Assembly (NCBI GenBank): GCA_947488905.1
Contig: CANLBJ010000003.1
Coordinates: forward strand, 310,001-374,000
Reading direction: 5' to 3'
DNA: 64,000 nucleotides
Origin: Ulvibacter algarum
Lineage (GTDB): Bacteria; Bacteroidota; Bacteroidia; Flavobacteriales; Flavobacteriaceae
In this document: positions 1 through 9,481 of the stretch, in pieces
Layout of the letters: each line of letters starts with the position of its first letter
Numbering within the stretch: the stretch's first letter is position 1
Translations under genes and position numbers: made by a program
The notes under the pieces: generated by a model
The model's input: the letters and a program-made list of their open reading frames with translations, nothing else
The model's database searches: none
Told to the model about the DNA's origin: nothing

Positions 1-177
1 ATCTGCACTAATAATCTTGTATAAGTCTATAGGTGCTTTCTTTTGTTTATTTACACCGTTTTGATAATTAGGATTATTATTTTGGTTTGTGCCTTGCTGG
101 TTGTTATTGCCACCTATTTGCCCAAAAGAAAGTAGAGGCAAAAGTATTATTGATAAATGTAGCAAGCAGTTTTTCAT
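1..177 (-). CDS. Putative porin, N-terminal fragment (cut by window edge)
   Basis: The minus strand is open from an ATG at 177 to the window edge, giving 59 residues. It starts with a signal peptide (MKNCLLHLSIILLPLLSFGQ), followed by an Asn/Gln-rich stretch and then APIDLYKIISAD. The 'IDLYKI' segment after a low-complexity mature N-terminus resembles what I recall of Bacteroidota putative outer-membrane porins (Porin_10 type), and such genes often sit next to rnhB. That is family knowledge; the sequence itself shows only a secreted protein start. It is divergent from rnhB, with about 90 bp between them. The C-terminal part, which would show a beta barrel, lies outside the window. Confidence 0.6.
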   Translation of the reverse strand, partial: MKNCLLHLSIILLPLLSFGQIGGNNNQQGTNQNNNPNYQNGVNKQKKAPIDLYKIISAD

Positions 178-268
178 AGTCTATAATAGAATAGGCAAAT
201 ATAAATGTTTAGATACTATTACAGAAAGAACGATGGTTTAATAGAAATCTTATTTGTAATTTGCCTTT

Positions 269-868
269 GTGTTACAATTAAAAATAAATAAGTCACTTAT
301 AGAATGCGGCACAGATGAAGCTGGTCGCGGTTGTTTATCAGGTCCTGTGACTGCTGCTGCAGTTATTTTACCAGATGATTTTTCGCACCCCTGGCTTACA
401 GACTCTAAACAACTGAGTCATAAAAAAAGAATGGAATTAAAACCCATAATTGAAGCAGAAGCTATAAGTTTTGGCGTATGTCACGTGATGATGGATGAGA
501 TTGATAAAATTAACATCTTAAACGCCTCTATTCTTGGCATGCATCGCTCTATTGATCAACTCACTCCTACCCCACAATTTATAGCCATAGACGGTAACAG
601 ATTTAAACCCTATTCTAAAATACCCTACGAGTGCGTTGTTAAAGGCGACGGAAAGTTTCTGCACATTGCTGCCGCTTCTATTTTAGCAAAAACATATAGA
701 GATATTTACATGCAAGAACTGCACGAAGAATTTCCTATGTATAACTGGCAGCAAAACAAAGGCTACCCCACAAAAGAGCATCGAGCAGCTATTAGAAAAC
801 ACGGTTCAACACCTTATCACCGCAAAAGTTTTAGACTACTGCCAGAGCAACTTAAATTAAAAGTATAA
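269..868 (+). CDS. rnhB: Ribonuclease HII
   Basis: Endoribonuclease that nicks RNA in RNA-DNA hybrids and removes misincorporated ribonucleotides in the cytoplasm. The protein has 199 residues, normal for the family. The first catalytic Asp-Glu pair is in GTDEAGRG (D16, E17), another acidic residue is in FIAIDGNRF (D108), and the segment [18 protein letters not shown] carries the conserved Ser/Lys region. Start is GTG at 269; no in-frame ATG precedes the conserved core, so GTG is the best choice. No Shine-Dalgarno sequence is visible. It stands alone, 71 bp before the next gene. Confidence 0.95.
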   Translation: MLQLKINKSLIECGTDEAGRGCLSGPVTAAAVILPDDFSHPWLTDSKQLSHKKRMELKPIIEAEAISFGVCHVMMDEIDKINILNASILGMHRSIDQLTPTPQFIAIDGNRFKPYSKIPYECVVKGDGKFLHIAAASILAKTYRDIYMQELHEEFPMYNWQQNKGYPTKEHRAAIRKHGSTPYHRKSFRLLPEQLKLKV

Positions 869-927
869 GTGTTGAAAACCATCTAAAAACTTTCATATGA
901 GAAGACCTATCTCTGCTCCTTGTTCGT

Positions 928-935
928 TATTTTTG
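928..935 (+). promoter_or_regulatory. TAnnTTTG -7 box, four bases before the start codon
   Basis: TATTTTTG at 928-935 is a perfect match to the Bacteroidota -7 box. Only four bases (TAGG) separate it from the ATG at 940, which would put the transcription start at or next to the A of ATG, giving a leaderless mRNA. No good TTG lies at the usual -33 distance. Confidence 0.55.
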
Positions 936-939
936 TAGG

Positions 940-3348
940 ATGAAGAAGGTGTTTATTCTAGTATGGTTTACCATTATCACGTGTGTTTTTAGCTGCACAA
1001 ACAGCAAAAACTACAAAGGCCTGCCTTATGATTACCTAGGCAATGACACTACAAACATCTTAAAAGTAACCAACCCAGAGCAACTTGCACTAGACATTAA
1101 AGCTAATGATCTTTTAAACAAAACTGGCAATCCCATTTTATCATTTATAAGTACTTCGGAAATATTAAGCAACTGGAAATCGCAACATCCATTTTACTTT
1201 AGCACAAAAGATGATGGTGAGAATACAAGCATTGTGTTTACAAAAATAAAAGATACGCTCTCTTTTAAAGCAGATTCAATACCTAAAGCTATTATTGAAA
1301 ACTTCTCAATTAAAGAAAGATTGGCTCAAAAAATAGTATTAAACAAAGACTCTCTGTTTATGACAGAAAAAGATAGTGTGACTATTTTTTCTACAAGCAG
1401 GCAATCTTTGATCTCTATAGTAGAACAAAAGGAAAACCATATAGATCAAGACCTAATAAAACTACTTGAGTTTTCTAAGGACGGAGAGATTGTATCAACA
1501 GGAATAACAAGTTTATATGCTCATAACGTTTCCGAAGTAAAAAACATGAAGCGCTCTCAAGAGATGCATATTTTGCCAGACGGCATTCAAGTTTCTGGTA
1601 TCATAAAAAGTAAAGACAGCAGCCTAATAGATGTATTTAAAGGTCAAACTCCTCAAGCTAGTAAAGTTGCTGCAATTGTGCCCAGTGATTTTAATACCGT
1701 AAAAGGTTTTACGTTTTCTGACGCAGGTCTTTTAATTAAATCTCTAAAAAGATATAAAAAAGACACTACAATAACCGCGGTACACCCACTGCTAGAAACA
1801 ATAACAGAAATTGCAGAAGTTCATCTCTCAAAAGACCGCACACTCATAATGTCTAGTATAGATATGCCTCAATCACTAGCTTCTATTGATATAGATATTA
1901 AAGAGTTTGAAACTTTTAGAGACATTACTATTTATGAGAATAACATCTCTAGCTTATTAGTTGCATCTTTTGAGCCACTACTGTCTGGTTCAGACTATCC
2001 TTATCTTATAATGTTAGACTCTTACTTAGTTTGCACGAGTTCATTAGAGGCTGCAAAAAATAGCATCAGCACATTTCAAAACAAAAATGTGTTAGAACAA
2101 ACATCTTATTTTTCTTTAATAAATACAGAGATGTTGTCTACATCTTCTTTGTATTATTTAGGGCAAGAAGAAGCAGTGTCAAAAATCACTAATGCGGTTT
2201 TAAATACAGCTATTCTAGAAAAACAAAAAAGCATATATCCGTTTGCAGCATTGCAGTATAGTTATGACAACAGTTTTGCTCATCTTAACTTTGTTACAAA
2301 AGAAGTCTCAAAAAGAAAGCAAGTTGTGGGCACAGTATCACAAAAATTCTCATTAACGACAGAACAAACTATTCTAGGCAGCCCTCAGTTTTTCACAAAC
2401 CATCGTACTGGTGGTAAAGATGTGATTTTTCAAGATATCACAAATACGCTTTTTCTGTATTCTAGCGCTGGCAAAAAATTATGGAGCAAAAAAATAGACG
2501 GAGCCATCATAGGCGATATCAATGAAATAGACCTTTTACGCAATGGCAAAAAACAATTAACATTTACAACCCAAAGCACCTTTTATGTATTAGACAGAAA
2601 TGGTAAAGAAGTGGCACCATTTCCTTTAGAGTTTAAAGACAAAATCACTCAACCCCTTGCTGTATTTGATTATGATAATAATAGAAAGTATCGTTTTATT
2701 ATCACACAAGGTAAAAACATATTAATGTATGACGGTAAAAGCAAAAAGGTAAAAGGCTTCACATTTAAGAAAACCGAAAGCCCGCTAGTATTTGCCCCAA
2801 AACACATACGTAGTGGCAGAAAAGACTATATTATTCTTGCAGAAGAAAACGGTAAAACCACCTTCTTATCTAGAACCGGAAAAGAAAGAATTAAAGTAAA
2901 AGAGACTTTTAATTTTGGAGAAATACCTATACAAAAAGAAGGTGCAAATTTTGTGGTAATTACTGCAGACAAAAAGAAACACTTGATCACATCTTCTGGC
3001 GGGACTTCTACGCAAAACTTAAATGTTTCTGGTAGTTATTACTATAACAACCTCGGTAAAACTAGAGTTACTCTTGACGATAACCTATTGCGTATTAATG
3101 ATGTACTTGTAGAACTTCCTTTTGGTATATATAGTGAACCTCAACTAATTAATCATAATAGAAACACTTATGTTGCTGTTACAGACATGCAAGAGCACAA
3201 AGTATACGTCTATGATAAGAACAGAAAACTTTTAGAGGGGTTCCCTGTTTTTGGAACCTCGGCACCTAAACTTGGCACTAATAGCACAAAGTTACTAATT
3301 GTCACTTTAGGGAGTGATAAAGATGTACTTTGTTATCAGGTTAATTAA
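940..3348 (+). CDS. Large lipoprotein of unknown function, flavobacterial type
   Basis: 802 residues. A lipoprotein signal ends at a lipobox-like FSC (Cys19), so the protein should be lipid-anchored in the envelope. Roughly residues 470-800 are rich in short beta-strand segments (for example DVIFQDITNTLFLYSSAGKK and KYRFIITQGKNILMYDGKSK), as expected for a beta-propeller with PQQ/WD-like blades. The N-terminal 450 residues are mixed alpha/beta without a motif I recognise. It follows rnhB by 71 bp but has its own promoter box. Convergent with lipB, with a 4-bp gap. Function unknown; a propeller suggests binding or scaffolding, which is inference. Confidence 0.8.
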   Translation: MKKVFILVWFTIITCVFSCTNSKNYKGLPYDYLGNDTTNILKVTNPEQLALDIKANDLLNKTGNPILSFISTSEILSNWKSQHPFYFSTKDDGENTSIVFTKIKDTLSFKADSIPKAIIENFSIKERLAQKIVLNKDSLFMTEKDSVTIFSTSRQSLISIVEQKENHIDQDLIKLLEFSKDGEIVSTGITSLYAHNVSEVKNMKRSQEMHILPDGIQVSGIIKSKDSSLIDVFKGQTPQASKVAAIVPSDFNTVKGFTFSDAGLLIKSLKRYKKDTTITAVHPLLETITEIAEVHLSKDRTLIMSSIDMPQSLASIDIDIKEFETFRDITIYENNISSLLVASFEPLLSGSDYPYLIMLDSYLVCTSSLEAAKNSISTFQNKNVLEQTSYFSLINTEMLSTSSLYYLGQEEAVSKITNAVLNTAILEKQKSIYPFAALQYSYDNSFAHLNFVTKEVSKRKQVVGTVSQKFSLTTEQTILGSPQFFTNHRTGGKDVIFQDITNTLFLYSSAGKKLWSKKIDGAIIGDINEIDLLRNGKKQLTFTTQSTFYVLDRNGKEVAPFPLEFKDKITQPLAVFDYDNNRKYRFIITQGKNILMYDGKSKKVKGFTFKKTESPLVFAPKHIRSGRKDYIILAEENGKTTFLSRTGKERIKVKETFNFGEIPIQKEGANFVVITADKKKHLITSSGGTSTQNLNVSGSYYYNNLGKTRVTLDDNLLRINDVLVELPFGIYSEPQLINHNRNTYVAVTDMQEHKVYVYDKNRKLLEGFPVFGTSAPKLGTNSTKLLIVTLGSDKDVLCYQVN

Positions 3349-3352
3349 TAAT

Positions 3353-4057
3353 TTATTTCTTAACCATTTCCGCAGAAAATAAGACGGCAAAGTGTTTAAG
3401 TAATTTTTCTTTAACCTCTTCCATATCAACCTCTTTTTTACCTAGCTCCACTTGTAAAGAAGTCACAGCTTTGCCTTTAATCCCACAAGGAATCATGTTG
3501 TCAAAATAACCCAAATCTGCATTTACATTAAGTGCAAAACCATGCATAGTCACCCATCTACTTGCACGTACGCCCATTGCACAAATTTTACGAGCAAATG
3601 GAGTACCAACATCAAGCCAAACACCAGTTTCTCCTTCACTTCGAGTTGCTTTTAAACCATACTCTGCAAGTGTAAGAATTACCATTTCTTCAAGAAATCT
3701 AAGGTATTTATGGATGTCTGTAAAAAAGTTTTCTAGATCTAATATAGGATAGCCCACAATCTGTCCTGGCCCGTGATACGTAATATCGCCACCACGATTT
3801 ATTTTGTAATAAGTTGCATTTATTTCTGCCAGCCTTTCTTCTGAAATAAGCAAGTTTGAAATATCGCCGCTCTTACCTAAAGTGTACACGTGAGGATGCT
3901 CAACAAACAAAAAATGATTTTCAGTTTCTAAACCTGCATCTTCTCTCTTATTTTTAATTTTTGTATCAATAACCTCTTTAAAAATGGTTTCTTGATACTC
4001 CCAAGTTTCCTTGTAATCTTTATATCCTAAATCTTGTAACTGTACTTTCTTGTTCAA
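3353..4057 (-). CDS. lipB: Lipoyl(octanoyl) transferase
   Basis: Transfers octanoate from acyl carrier protein to the lipoyl domains of E2 and GcvH proteins, the first step of lipoate synthesis; cytoplasmic. 234 residues. The family signature RGGDITYHGPGQIVGYPILD is present, and the catalytic Cys and Lys lie in MIPCGIKGKAVTSL. The start is TTG at 4057; a TAnnTTTG box (4078-4085) lies 20 bp upstream and no ATG intervenes. The E2 encoded at 47152-48465 is a plausible substrate. Confidence 0.95.
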   Translation of the reverse strand: MNKKVQLQDLGYKDYKETWEYQETIFKEVIDTKIKNKREDAGLETENHFLFVEHPHVYTLGKSGDISNLLISEERLAEINATYYKINRGGDITYHGPGQIVGYPILDLENFFTDIHKYLRFLEEMVILTLAEYGLKATRSEGETGVWLDVGTPFARKICAMGVRASRWVTMHGFALNVNADLGYFDNMIPCGIKGKAVTSLQVELGKKEVDMEEVKEKLLKHFAVLFSAEMVKK

Positions 4058-4077
4058 ACCTTAAGCTTTTTATTTTA

Positions 4078-4085
4078 CAAAAATA
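4078..4085 (-). promoter_or_regulatory. lipB: -7 box upstream of lipB
   Basis: Reading the minus strand, TATTTTTG is a full match to TAnnTTTG and lies 20 bp before the TTG start codon. It supports that start. Confidence 0.5.
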
Positions 4086-4127
4086 CGGCAATATTTACTT
4101 TAATGAGCAGAACACTTTGATAGCTTT

Positions 4128-4913
4128 TTAATCTTCTAGAATAACTTCAAAATTCTCTAGTAACTTTTTGTTATCCATCAATGTTTTCCAGTCTACCTCA
4201 AAGGTAACCGTCTTACCATCTGGAGATATTTGCGCTCCATCCATAGACACAGATTTTACTTTTTTAGGAAACACGTATTCTAGAGTCATTTTACTATCTG
4301 AAAGCATATCATCAAACTCTGCCATCATCCCTTTCATCATCATATCTTCTTCTACTTCCTCTTCTACTTCACCACCCTCTTCTGCGTTCACCAACTTTTC
4401 ATCTACTCTTCTAAAGATGTTATTCTCATAATAATAGCGTACTTTTTCTGTCTTTAACATATCGCCGCCAGGTCCTGCTGCAGGTGACCCAGTTGTATTG
4501 TCTTTAGCAAGATTCATCATTTCATCCATCTCATAACTCACAAACTCAATATCACTAAATGATTTAAAATCTTTACCAATATTCATTTTAAAAATATTCT
4601 TACTCTCATCCATTTGCATACGTAAAGTCATGTCTTTCATCTTCTGGAGCTGCTCTTGTTTTTCTTTTGGCAAGGTTGCAATACTATCTTTATATTTTAC
4701 AAGCACATCATTAAAAACAATAACTGTGTCCATTACTTTTGATGGTTTGTCTGAGCTTGATGGCCCCATACTACCTGCAGCTTCTAGCATACTAGATAGA
4801 TCAAAGCTTGTTTGATAAGTACCTCCCATATTTTCATTAAAGACAATACGCTCTTGCACATTACAACTTACAACAGCAATCACAACTACAGCAATTAACA
4901 ATAACTTTTTCAT
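4128..4913 (-). CDS. Lipoprotein of unknown function
   Basis: 261 residues starting with a lipoprotein signal peptide and lipobox VVSC (Cys17). The mature part has a Met/Gly-rich stretch, an acidic run around residues 178-190 and a C-terminal beta-rich segment ending LENFEVILED. I recognise only that proteins of this kind are common in flavobacteria; no function can be given. It starts four bases after the stop of the Pmp3-like gene (4918-5076), so the two are probably co-transcribed. Confidence 0.75.
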   Translation of the reverse strand: MKKLLLIAVVVIAVVSCNVQERIVFNENMGGTYQTSFDLSSMLEAAGSMGPSSSDKPSKVMDTVIVFNDVLVKYKDSIATLPKEKQEQLQKMKDMTLRMQMDESKNIFKMNIGKDFKSFSDIEFVSYEMDEMMNLAKDNTTGSPAAGPGGDMLKTEKVRYYYENNIFRRVDEKLVNAEEGGEVEEEVEEDMMMKGMMAEFDDMLSDSKMTLEYVFPKKVKSVSMDGAQISPDGKTVTFEVDWKTLMDNKKLLENFEVILED

Positions 4914-4917
4914 GGAT

Positions 4918-5076
4918 TTAATTTTTAGGGTTATTAAGTATAATTAAAGCAGCGATTACTCCTGGAACCCAGCCACAAAGGGTTAAAATAGTCACAATAA
5001 CTATAGAGCCACACCCTTTGTCAAGGACAGCAAGTGGTGGTAAAATAATAGATAGTAACACTCTCCAAATACTCAT
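4918..5076 (-). CDS. Pmp3/YqaE-family small membrane protein
   Basis: 52 residues. The sequence MSIWRVLLSIILPPLAV followed by LDKGCG and then LCGWVPGVIAALII has the two hydrophobic helices and the PP/CG/GWxPGxxAA signature of the Pmp3 (UPF0057) family, proteolipids linked to membrane potential and cation stress in other organisms. A TAnnTTTG box (TAAATTTG, 5084-5091) lies 7 bp upstream of the ATG. It is the first gene of a two-gene operon with the lipoprotein at 4128-4913. Confidence 0.88.
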   Translation of the reverse strand: MSIWRVLLSIILPPLAVLDKGCGSIVIVTILTLCGWVPGVIAALIILNNPKN

Positions 5077-5083
5077 ATATAAA

Positions 5084-5091
5084 CAAATTTA
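5084..5091 (-). promoter_or_regulatory. -7 box upstream of the Pmp3-like gene
   Basis: TAAATTTG on the minus strand, an exact TAnnTTTG match seven bases before the ATG at 5076; the transcript leader would be only a few bases long. Confidence 0.5.
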
Positions 5092-5176
5092 CAATTAAAC
5101 TACTACTATAAGTACGGTAGATAGCAAATTTGTTACAAAGGTTATTTTAAAAAAAGCATATAACCATGAACCCATA

Positions 5177-5212
5177 ATGTTACATCTGTAACTTATTATG
5201 TTACAATAGTCA
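5177..5212 (+). promoter_or_regulatory. Direct-repeat operator upstream of the hybrid regulator
   Basis: ATGTTACA occurs at 5177-5184 and again at 5198-5205, a 21-bp period (two helical turns). The second copy is followed after three bases by GTCA (5209-5212). The same arrangement lies upstream of the secreted protein gene at 8338. A candidate -33 TTG (5226-5228) and -7 box TATCTTTA (5246-5253) follow, so the repeat sits where an AraC-type activator would bind. Likely the binding site of the regulator encoded at 5276-8227. Confidence 0.6.
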
Positions 5213-5275
5213 CAGCTGTAAACAATTGATTTGTTTAGTATTGCGTATCTTTAGTATAACATTATACACTAACTT

Positions 5276-8227
5276 GTGAAAAAATTATTCTTTTACAGCT
5301 GTCTTTTATTTTCTGTTTTTAGTCTTGCACAAGAACATCATTATGTTGATACCATAACTGCACAAGATTCTATAAAAATAGCGACCTATCGTGCAAAATT
5401 ATCACAGTATGTTAACCCCATTCCTGACAGTGCTTTTTTCTACGGAAATAAAATAAAAACATTAGCTACTCAATTAAACTATGGCAAAGCAATTGCAGAC
5501 TCAGATTATTTCTTAGGAGCTTGTTTTAAACGTGTTCAAGAAAATGATAGCGCAATAACTAGTTTTAAAAAATCTTTAGCTCTCTCCGAAACATTAAATT
5601 ATAATATAGGTATAAGTCGTGCATACAATAGCCTAGGCCGAACCTATTATTTGCTTGGTAAGATGGACAGTTCTATTATAGCTTGCAAAAAAGCCATTAG
5701 TACTATTAAAGCAGATTCTAAAACAGCTATAATGATTATTGCTGACTCTCACACAGCAGTGGCGACTGCGTACTCTAGAAAAAACGACATGAACAATGCC
5801 ATAATCCATCTATTAAAAGTAGATTCTATGCATCAAAAATCTTCATTACGCCCAGATATTATTGCCGCAGCATATCAAAACCTGGGTAGTATTTATTTAG
5901 ATTTAGAGGAGTACCCAACTGCAATAGAACAATTTAAAAAAGCGAATGATCAATTTGAAAAACTACCAAATGTTGTTTCTCAATTTTATAAAAACACCAC
6001 AAATATTTTTTTAGGGAAAGCATATTTAAAAACTGAAAAGACCGAAAAAGCAGATAGTTTACTAACTAAGTCTTACTCATATTTTAAACAAGCAGATGAT
6101 AAAAGACTAGTCGCAGAAATAGCAGGATACCTAGGGCAATTAGCGTTAAAAAAAAATGAACCGCTTAAAGCAGAAACATTTTTTATTGAAAGTTTCACTA
6201 TACACAAAGATAATGACCAGCCATTAGAAGCTGCTCAAGGAGCACTCAAAATTGCTAAACTAGAATTATATAAAAACCAACCCAAAAGCGCGCTTAACTA
6301 TTTAAAAGAAGCCAATTACTTAAATCTTACGGCAGACAACAGCAAACTAAAACAAGAATTATTATTCTACAAAGCTCAAGCATACAACCAACAAGGAAAC
6401 TACAAAGAAGCATACAAGTATAGTAACCAAGCAAAAAAACTACAAGACTCTTTACAGAATGTACAAAGTGCAGAAAAAATAAAAGAGATTGAAAGCATTT
6501 ACCAAACAGAGAGAAGAGATAAAGAGATAGCCCTACTCATAACACAAAACAACCTAGCAGAAGAACAAAAAGCAAACCAGCGCAATCTTTTTATTGCAGC
6601 AATTTCAGTTACATCTTTAGCAGCTTTATTCTTCTTTTTCCAATATAGAAATAGACAAAAGACAAACCAAAAACTTAGAGAACTAGATGCTGCAAAATCA
6701 ACATTTTTTACAAATATTTCGCACGATTTTAGAACACCCCTCACCTTAATAAAAGGACCTATAGAAGATCAACTAGAAAACCCTTCATTATCTTTAATTA
6801 ACCGTAAAAACTTAAACGCAGCTTTTAAAAATACAGAAAGATTAGAAAACTTGGTAAGTCAACTTATGTCTTTATCAAAACTAAACAGCAGCGCTATACC
6901 TTTACAGGTACAGCCTGTAAATATCGACGCATTTTTAAAAGTGAACACTCAAGGTTTTCAATACCAAAGCGAAGAACAAGGACTCCATTTTTCTCTAACC
7001 ACAAATGTAGAAAATAACGAAATTTGGTTAGACCAAGATATTCTTGAGAAAATTTTATATAACCTATTAGGAAACGCACTAAAATACACTTCAGAAAATG
7101 GAAATATTGAAATAAATGGCTCTACTTCAAATGGGGTTTTTCAATTAAATGTTTATAATACTGCTCAGGCTATTTCAGAAAAAGAAAAAAAATTATTGTT
7201 TAAACGTTTTTATCAAGCTAACCCCTATAATCAAGGTGCAGGTATTGGTTTATCTCTTATCAAGCAACTTGTAACCCTTCATAAAGGGTCTATAACTGTA
7301 AAAAACAAAAAAGAAGGTATTGTTTTTATAGTAGAAATACCAATAAACAAAGGAGCATACAATCAAAACGAAATTTTAAATGAAAGCCTTTATTCTAATA
7401 TAGAAACAAAAATAGAAGACGTAGAAGAAAACACTCCATTAATAGAAATGGCTGATGACGCTCCTGTATTACTTGTCGTTGATGATACTAAAGATATTCA
7501 AGATTACATTAAAAGTATTTTTCAAGATGAATATAAAGTGTTTACTTCTAATGACGGAGAAGAAGGTTGCAAACTAGCAAATAAACATATACCAGATATT
7601 ATTATAAGTGACATAATGATGCCTGTAATGGATGGTTATGACTTAACTAAACATATTAAAGAAAACCCTATTACCTCACATATTCCTATTATTCTGCTCA
7701 CTGCAAAAAATAAAGAAGTGGATCAACTAGAAGCGATGGGTATTGGAGCAGATATTTATATCACAAAACCTTTTAGCTCTAAGATATTAAAAGCCAATGT
7801 TGCAAGTCTTATTGAAAACAGAAGAAAATTACAGGAACGCTTTTCACAAGAGTTAATACTTACACCTAAGGATATAGCAGTAACAACAGCAGATGAAGAA
7901 TTTTTAAGTAGACTACAAGAAATACTTGACAAATACATAACGCAAACAGATTTTACAGCTTCAAAATTTAGCGAAGTAATGCTAATGAACCGTATGCAAT
8001 TACACAGAAAATTAAAGGCATTAACAGGATTGTCATCTTCAGAATTTATTAAAAACCAGAGGCTAAAAATTGCAGCCCAACTTATAAAAACCAAAGACCT
8101 CAACATCTCTGAAGTAGGCTATAGCATAGGCTTTAATGACCCTTCATATTTCGCTAAATGCTTTAAACAAGAATATGGCATTTCTCCTAAAGAGTTTGCC
8201 AAGAAACATACACAAAACCCCTTGTAA
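5276..8227 (+). CDS. Hybrid two-component regulator (TPR sensor, kinase, receiver, AraC-type DNA-binding domain)
   Basis: 983 residues combining sensor, kinase and transcription factor. Signal peptide (1-18); TPR-like helical repeats about 50-400, probably periplasmic; coiled segment; membrane span about 438-456; HisKA with the phosphorylated His in NISHDFRTPL (H483); HATPase with N box around N600 and GAGIGLSL at 654-661; receiver domain with phosphoacceptor D779 in SDIMMPVMDG; and a C-terminal AraC/XylS helix-turn-helix ending SYFAKCFKQEYGISPKEF. Unlike polysaccharide-utilisation HTCS proteins the sensor is TPR, not a beta-propeller. Start is GTG at 5276. Matching repeats upstream of it and of the next gene suggest autoregulation and control of 8338. 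Confidence 0.92.
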   Translation: MKKLFFYSCLLFSVFSLAQEHHYVDTITAQDSIKIATYRAKLSQYVNPIPDSAFFYGNKIKTLATQLNYGKAIADSDYFLGACFKRVQENDSAITSFKKSLALSETLNYNIGISRAYNSLGRTYYLLGKMDSSIIACKKAISTIKADSKTAIMIIADSHTAVATAYSRKNDMNNAIIHLLKVDSMHQKSSLRPDIIAAAYQNLGSIYLDLEEYPTAIEQFKKANDQFEKLPNVVSQFYKNTTNIFLGKAYLKTEKTEKADSLLTKSYSYFKQADDKRLVAEIAGYLGQLALKKNEPLKAETFFIESFTIHKDNDQPLEAAQGALKIAKLELYKNQPKSALNYLKEANYLNLTADNSKLKQELLFYKAQAYNQQGNYKEAYKYSNQAKKLQDSLQNVQSAEKIKEIESIYQTERRDKEIALLITQNNLAEEQKANQRNLFIAAISVTSLAALFFFFQYRNRQKTNQKLRELDAAKSTFFTNISHDFRTPLTLIKGPIEDQLENPSLSLINRKNLNAAFKNTERLENLVSQLMSLSKLNSSAIPLQVQPVNIDAFLKVNTQGFQYQSEEQGLHFSLTTNVENNEIWLDQDILEKILYNLLGNALKYTSENGNIEINGSTSNGVFQLNVYNTAQAISEKEKKLLFKRFYQANPYNQGAGIGLSLIKQLVTLHKGSITVKNKKEGIVFIVEIPINKGAYNQNEILNESLYSNIETKIEDVEENTPLIEMADDAPVLLVVDDTKDIQDYIKSIFQDEYKVFTSNDGEEGCKLANKHIPDIIISDIMMPVMDGYDLTKHIKENPITSHIPIILLTAKNKEVDQLEAMGIGADIYITKPFSSKILKANVASLIENRRKLQERFSQELILTPKDIAVTTADEEFLSRLQEILDKYITQTDFTASKFSEVMLMNRMQLHRKLKALTGLSSSEFIKNQRLKIAAQLIKTKDLNISEVGYSIGFNDPSYFAKCFKQEYGISPKEFAKKHTQNPL

Positions 8228-8245
8228 ACAGCCGTAAATAAGAGG

Positions 8246-8281
8246 ATGTTACAAGAGTACCTCAATATGTTACACACGTCA
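8246..8281 (+). promoter_or_regulatory. Direct-repeat operator upstream of the secreted T9SS protein
   Basis: ATGTTACA at 8246-8253 and 8267-8274, again with a 21-bp period, followed after three bases by GTCA at 8278-8281. The layout is identical to that at 5177-5212. A -7 box TAAGTTTG (8305-8312) follows, 25 bp before the ATG at 8338. Confidence 0.6.
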
Positions 8282-8337
8282 TAATCAATTGGATATTACA
8301 CAACTAAGTTTGTTGTATAATTTTAAAACCAAATATT

Positions 8338-9435
8338 ATGAAAACTTTATTCTCTATTATTATTGCGCTTATTTGCACTTCAATTTTTGCACAAGATGCA
8401 ATGTATGTGCACACCACAACAGCAAGTAACATTACTGGCAACTTTACAACATTAGACCACCCAGATTTAAATAATAACCCCTCTGCCTGTATCAATTATG
8501 TTCATAATTGGAATCCTGAAGGACCTACAGGTGTGTATAATGACAATCCAGATGGGTTGTGGTATAATCCCGGTAGTGAAAAATGGACCATATATAATGA
8601 AATCACAGCTAATGATATGATAGTAGGCGCAAGCTTCAATATATACATCGCAGAAGATGGCCAGTGTATTGACCATATTGCAACCGAAGCAAATATTTTT
8701 GGAAGCTCTACAGATATTGATGACGTACTTTTTAATGGCGCAAACCCAGGCCCTTATGCTTTTATGAACACATACTTTAACCCTAATCAAGTGTATAACT
8801 CAGGGAACTGGGCAACCTATTTTTATACAACAGGTGATGTGAGGAGCATATTTGAGCAAAATAATGGAGATGTACCTGTAGGTGCCGCTTTTAAAATAGC
8901 GATTCCTAGTGCAAGCACCTCTAGATTCACACACATTGCAACCGCTGCAAATACTAGCTCAAATTCTACAACAATAGACCATCCGGACCTTAATGGTAAC
9001 CAAAATGCAACCTTTCTATTTATGCACTACTTTGGGGTTGAACCTGGGACTTCTGTGCAACTAGATGCTAGATTAAGTGTATGGTATGACGGAAGTAACT
9101 GGAATATTTACAGAGAAGACTTAGGTGATATGCCAGAAGGAGTTGCATTTGACATAGCGGTGGCTCCCAACGAAACACTAGGTATAGAATCAAATGAGTT
9201 AATAGATCAAACAAATATATTTCCCAATCCCGCTATAGACACAATTACTATTTCGGCACCAAACAAGCAATTAAAACGTATCACTATATACTCCATTTTA
9301 GGAACAGAAATAAGTGTTTATGATGCAAATACTTCAGGAAAAACAATAAACATATCAAGCCTACCAAGTGGCACTTATTTGGCAAAAATAGAAACCGACA
9401 GTACTACTAAGACTATGAAATTTATTAAAAGCTAA
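8338..9435 (+). CDS. Secreted repeat protein with T9SS sorting tail
   Basis: 365 residues. Signal peptide about 1-18 (…TSIFAQ). Three related units follow, each starting with a phrase like MYVHTTTASNITGN, HIATEANIFGSS or HIATAANTSSNS and each with a Trp/Tyr/Asn-rich core (WYNPGSEKWTIYNE, WYDGSNWNIYRE). Residues about 290-365 form a type A T9SS C-terminal domain (NIFPNPAIDTITIS … GTYLAKIETDS … FIKS), so the protein should be exported through the T9SS and anchored at or released from the surface. Its promoter carries the repeat also found before the hybrid regulator at 5276. Role unknown; the repeat units may bind a ligand. Confidence 0.85.
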   Translation: MKTLFSIIIALICTSIFAQDAMYVHTTTASNITGNFTTLDHPDLNNNPSACINYVHNWNPEGPTGVYNDNPDGLWYNPGSEKWTIYNEITANDMIVGASFNIYIAEDGQCIDHIATEANIFGSSTDIDDVLFNGANPGPYAFMNTYFNPNQVYNSGNWATYFYTTGDVRSIFEQNNGDVPVGAAFKIAIPSASTSRFTHIATAANTSSNSTTIDHPDLNGNQNATFLFMHYFGVEPGTSVQLDARLSVWYDGSNWNIYREDLGDMPEGVAFDIAVAPNETLGIESNELIDQTNIFPNPAIDTITISAPNKQLKRITIYSILGTEISVYDANTSGKTINISSLPSGTYLAKIETDSTTKTMKFIKS

Positions 9436-9481
9436 ATTCAATTTTATCAACTAATACCCAAGATAATATTCAACTCCTCTG

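Noticed and set aside
4168-4815. Plus-strand frames opposite the lipoprotein at 4128-4913
   Set aside because: They mirror the coding gene, lack start context and have Ser/Phe-rich antisense composition.
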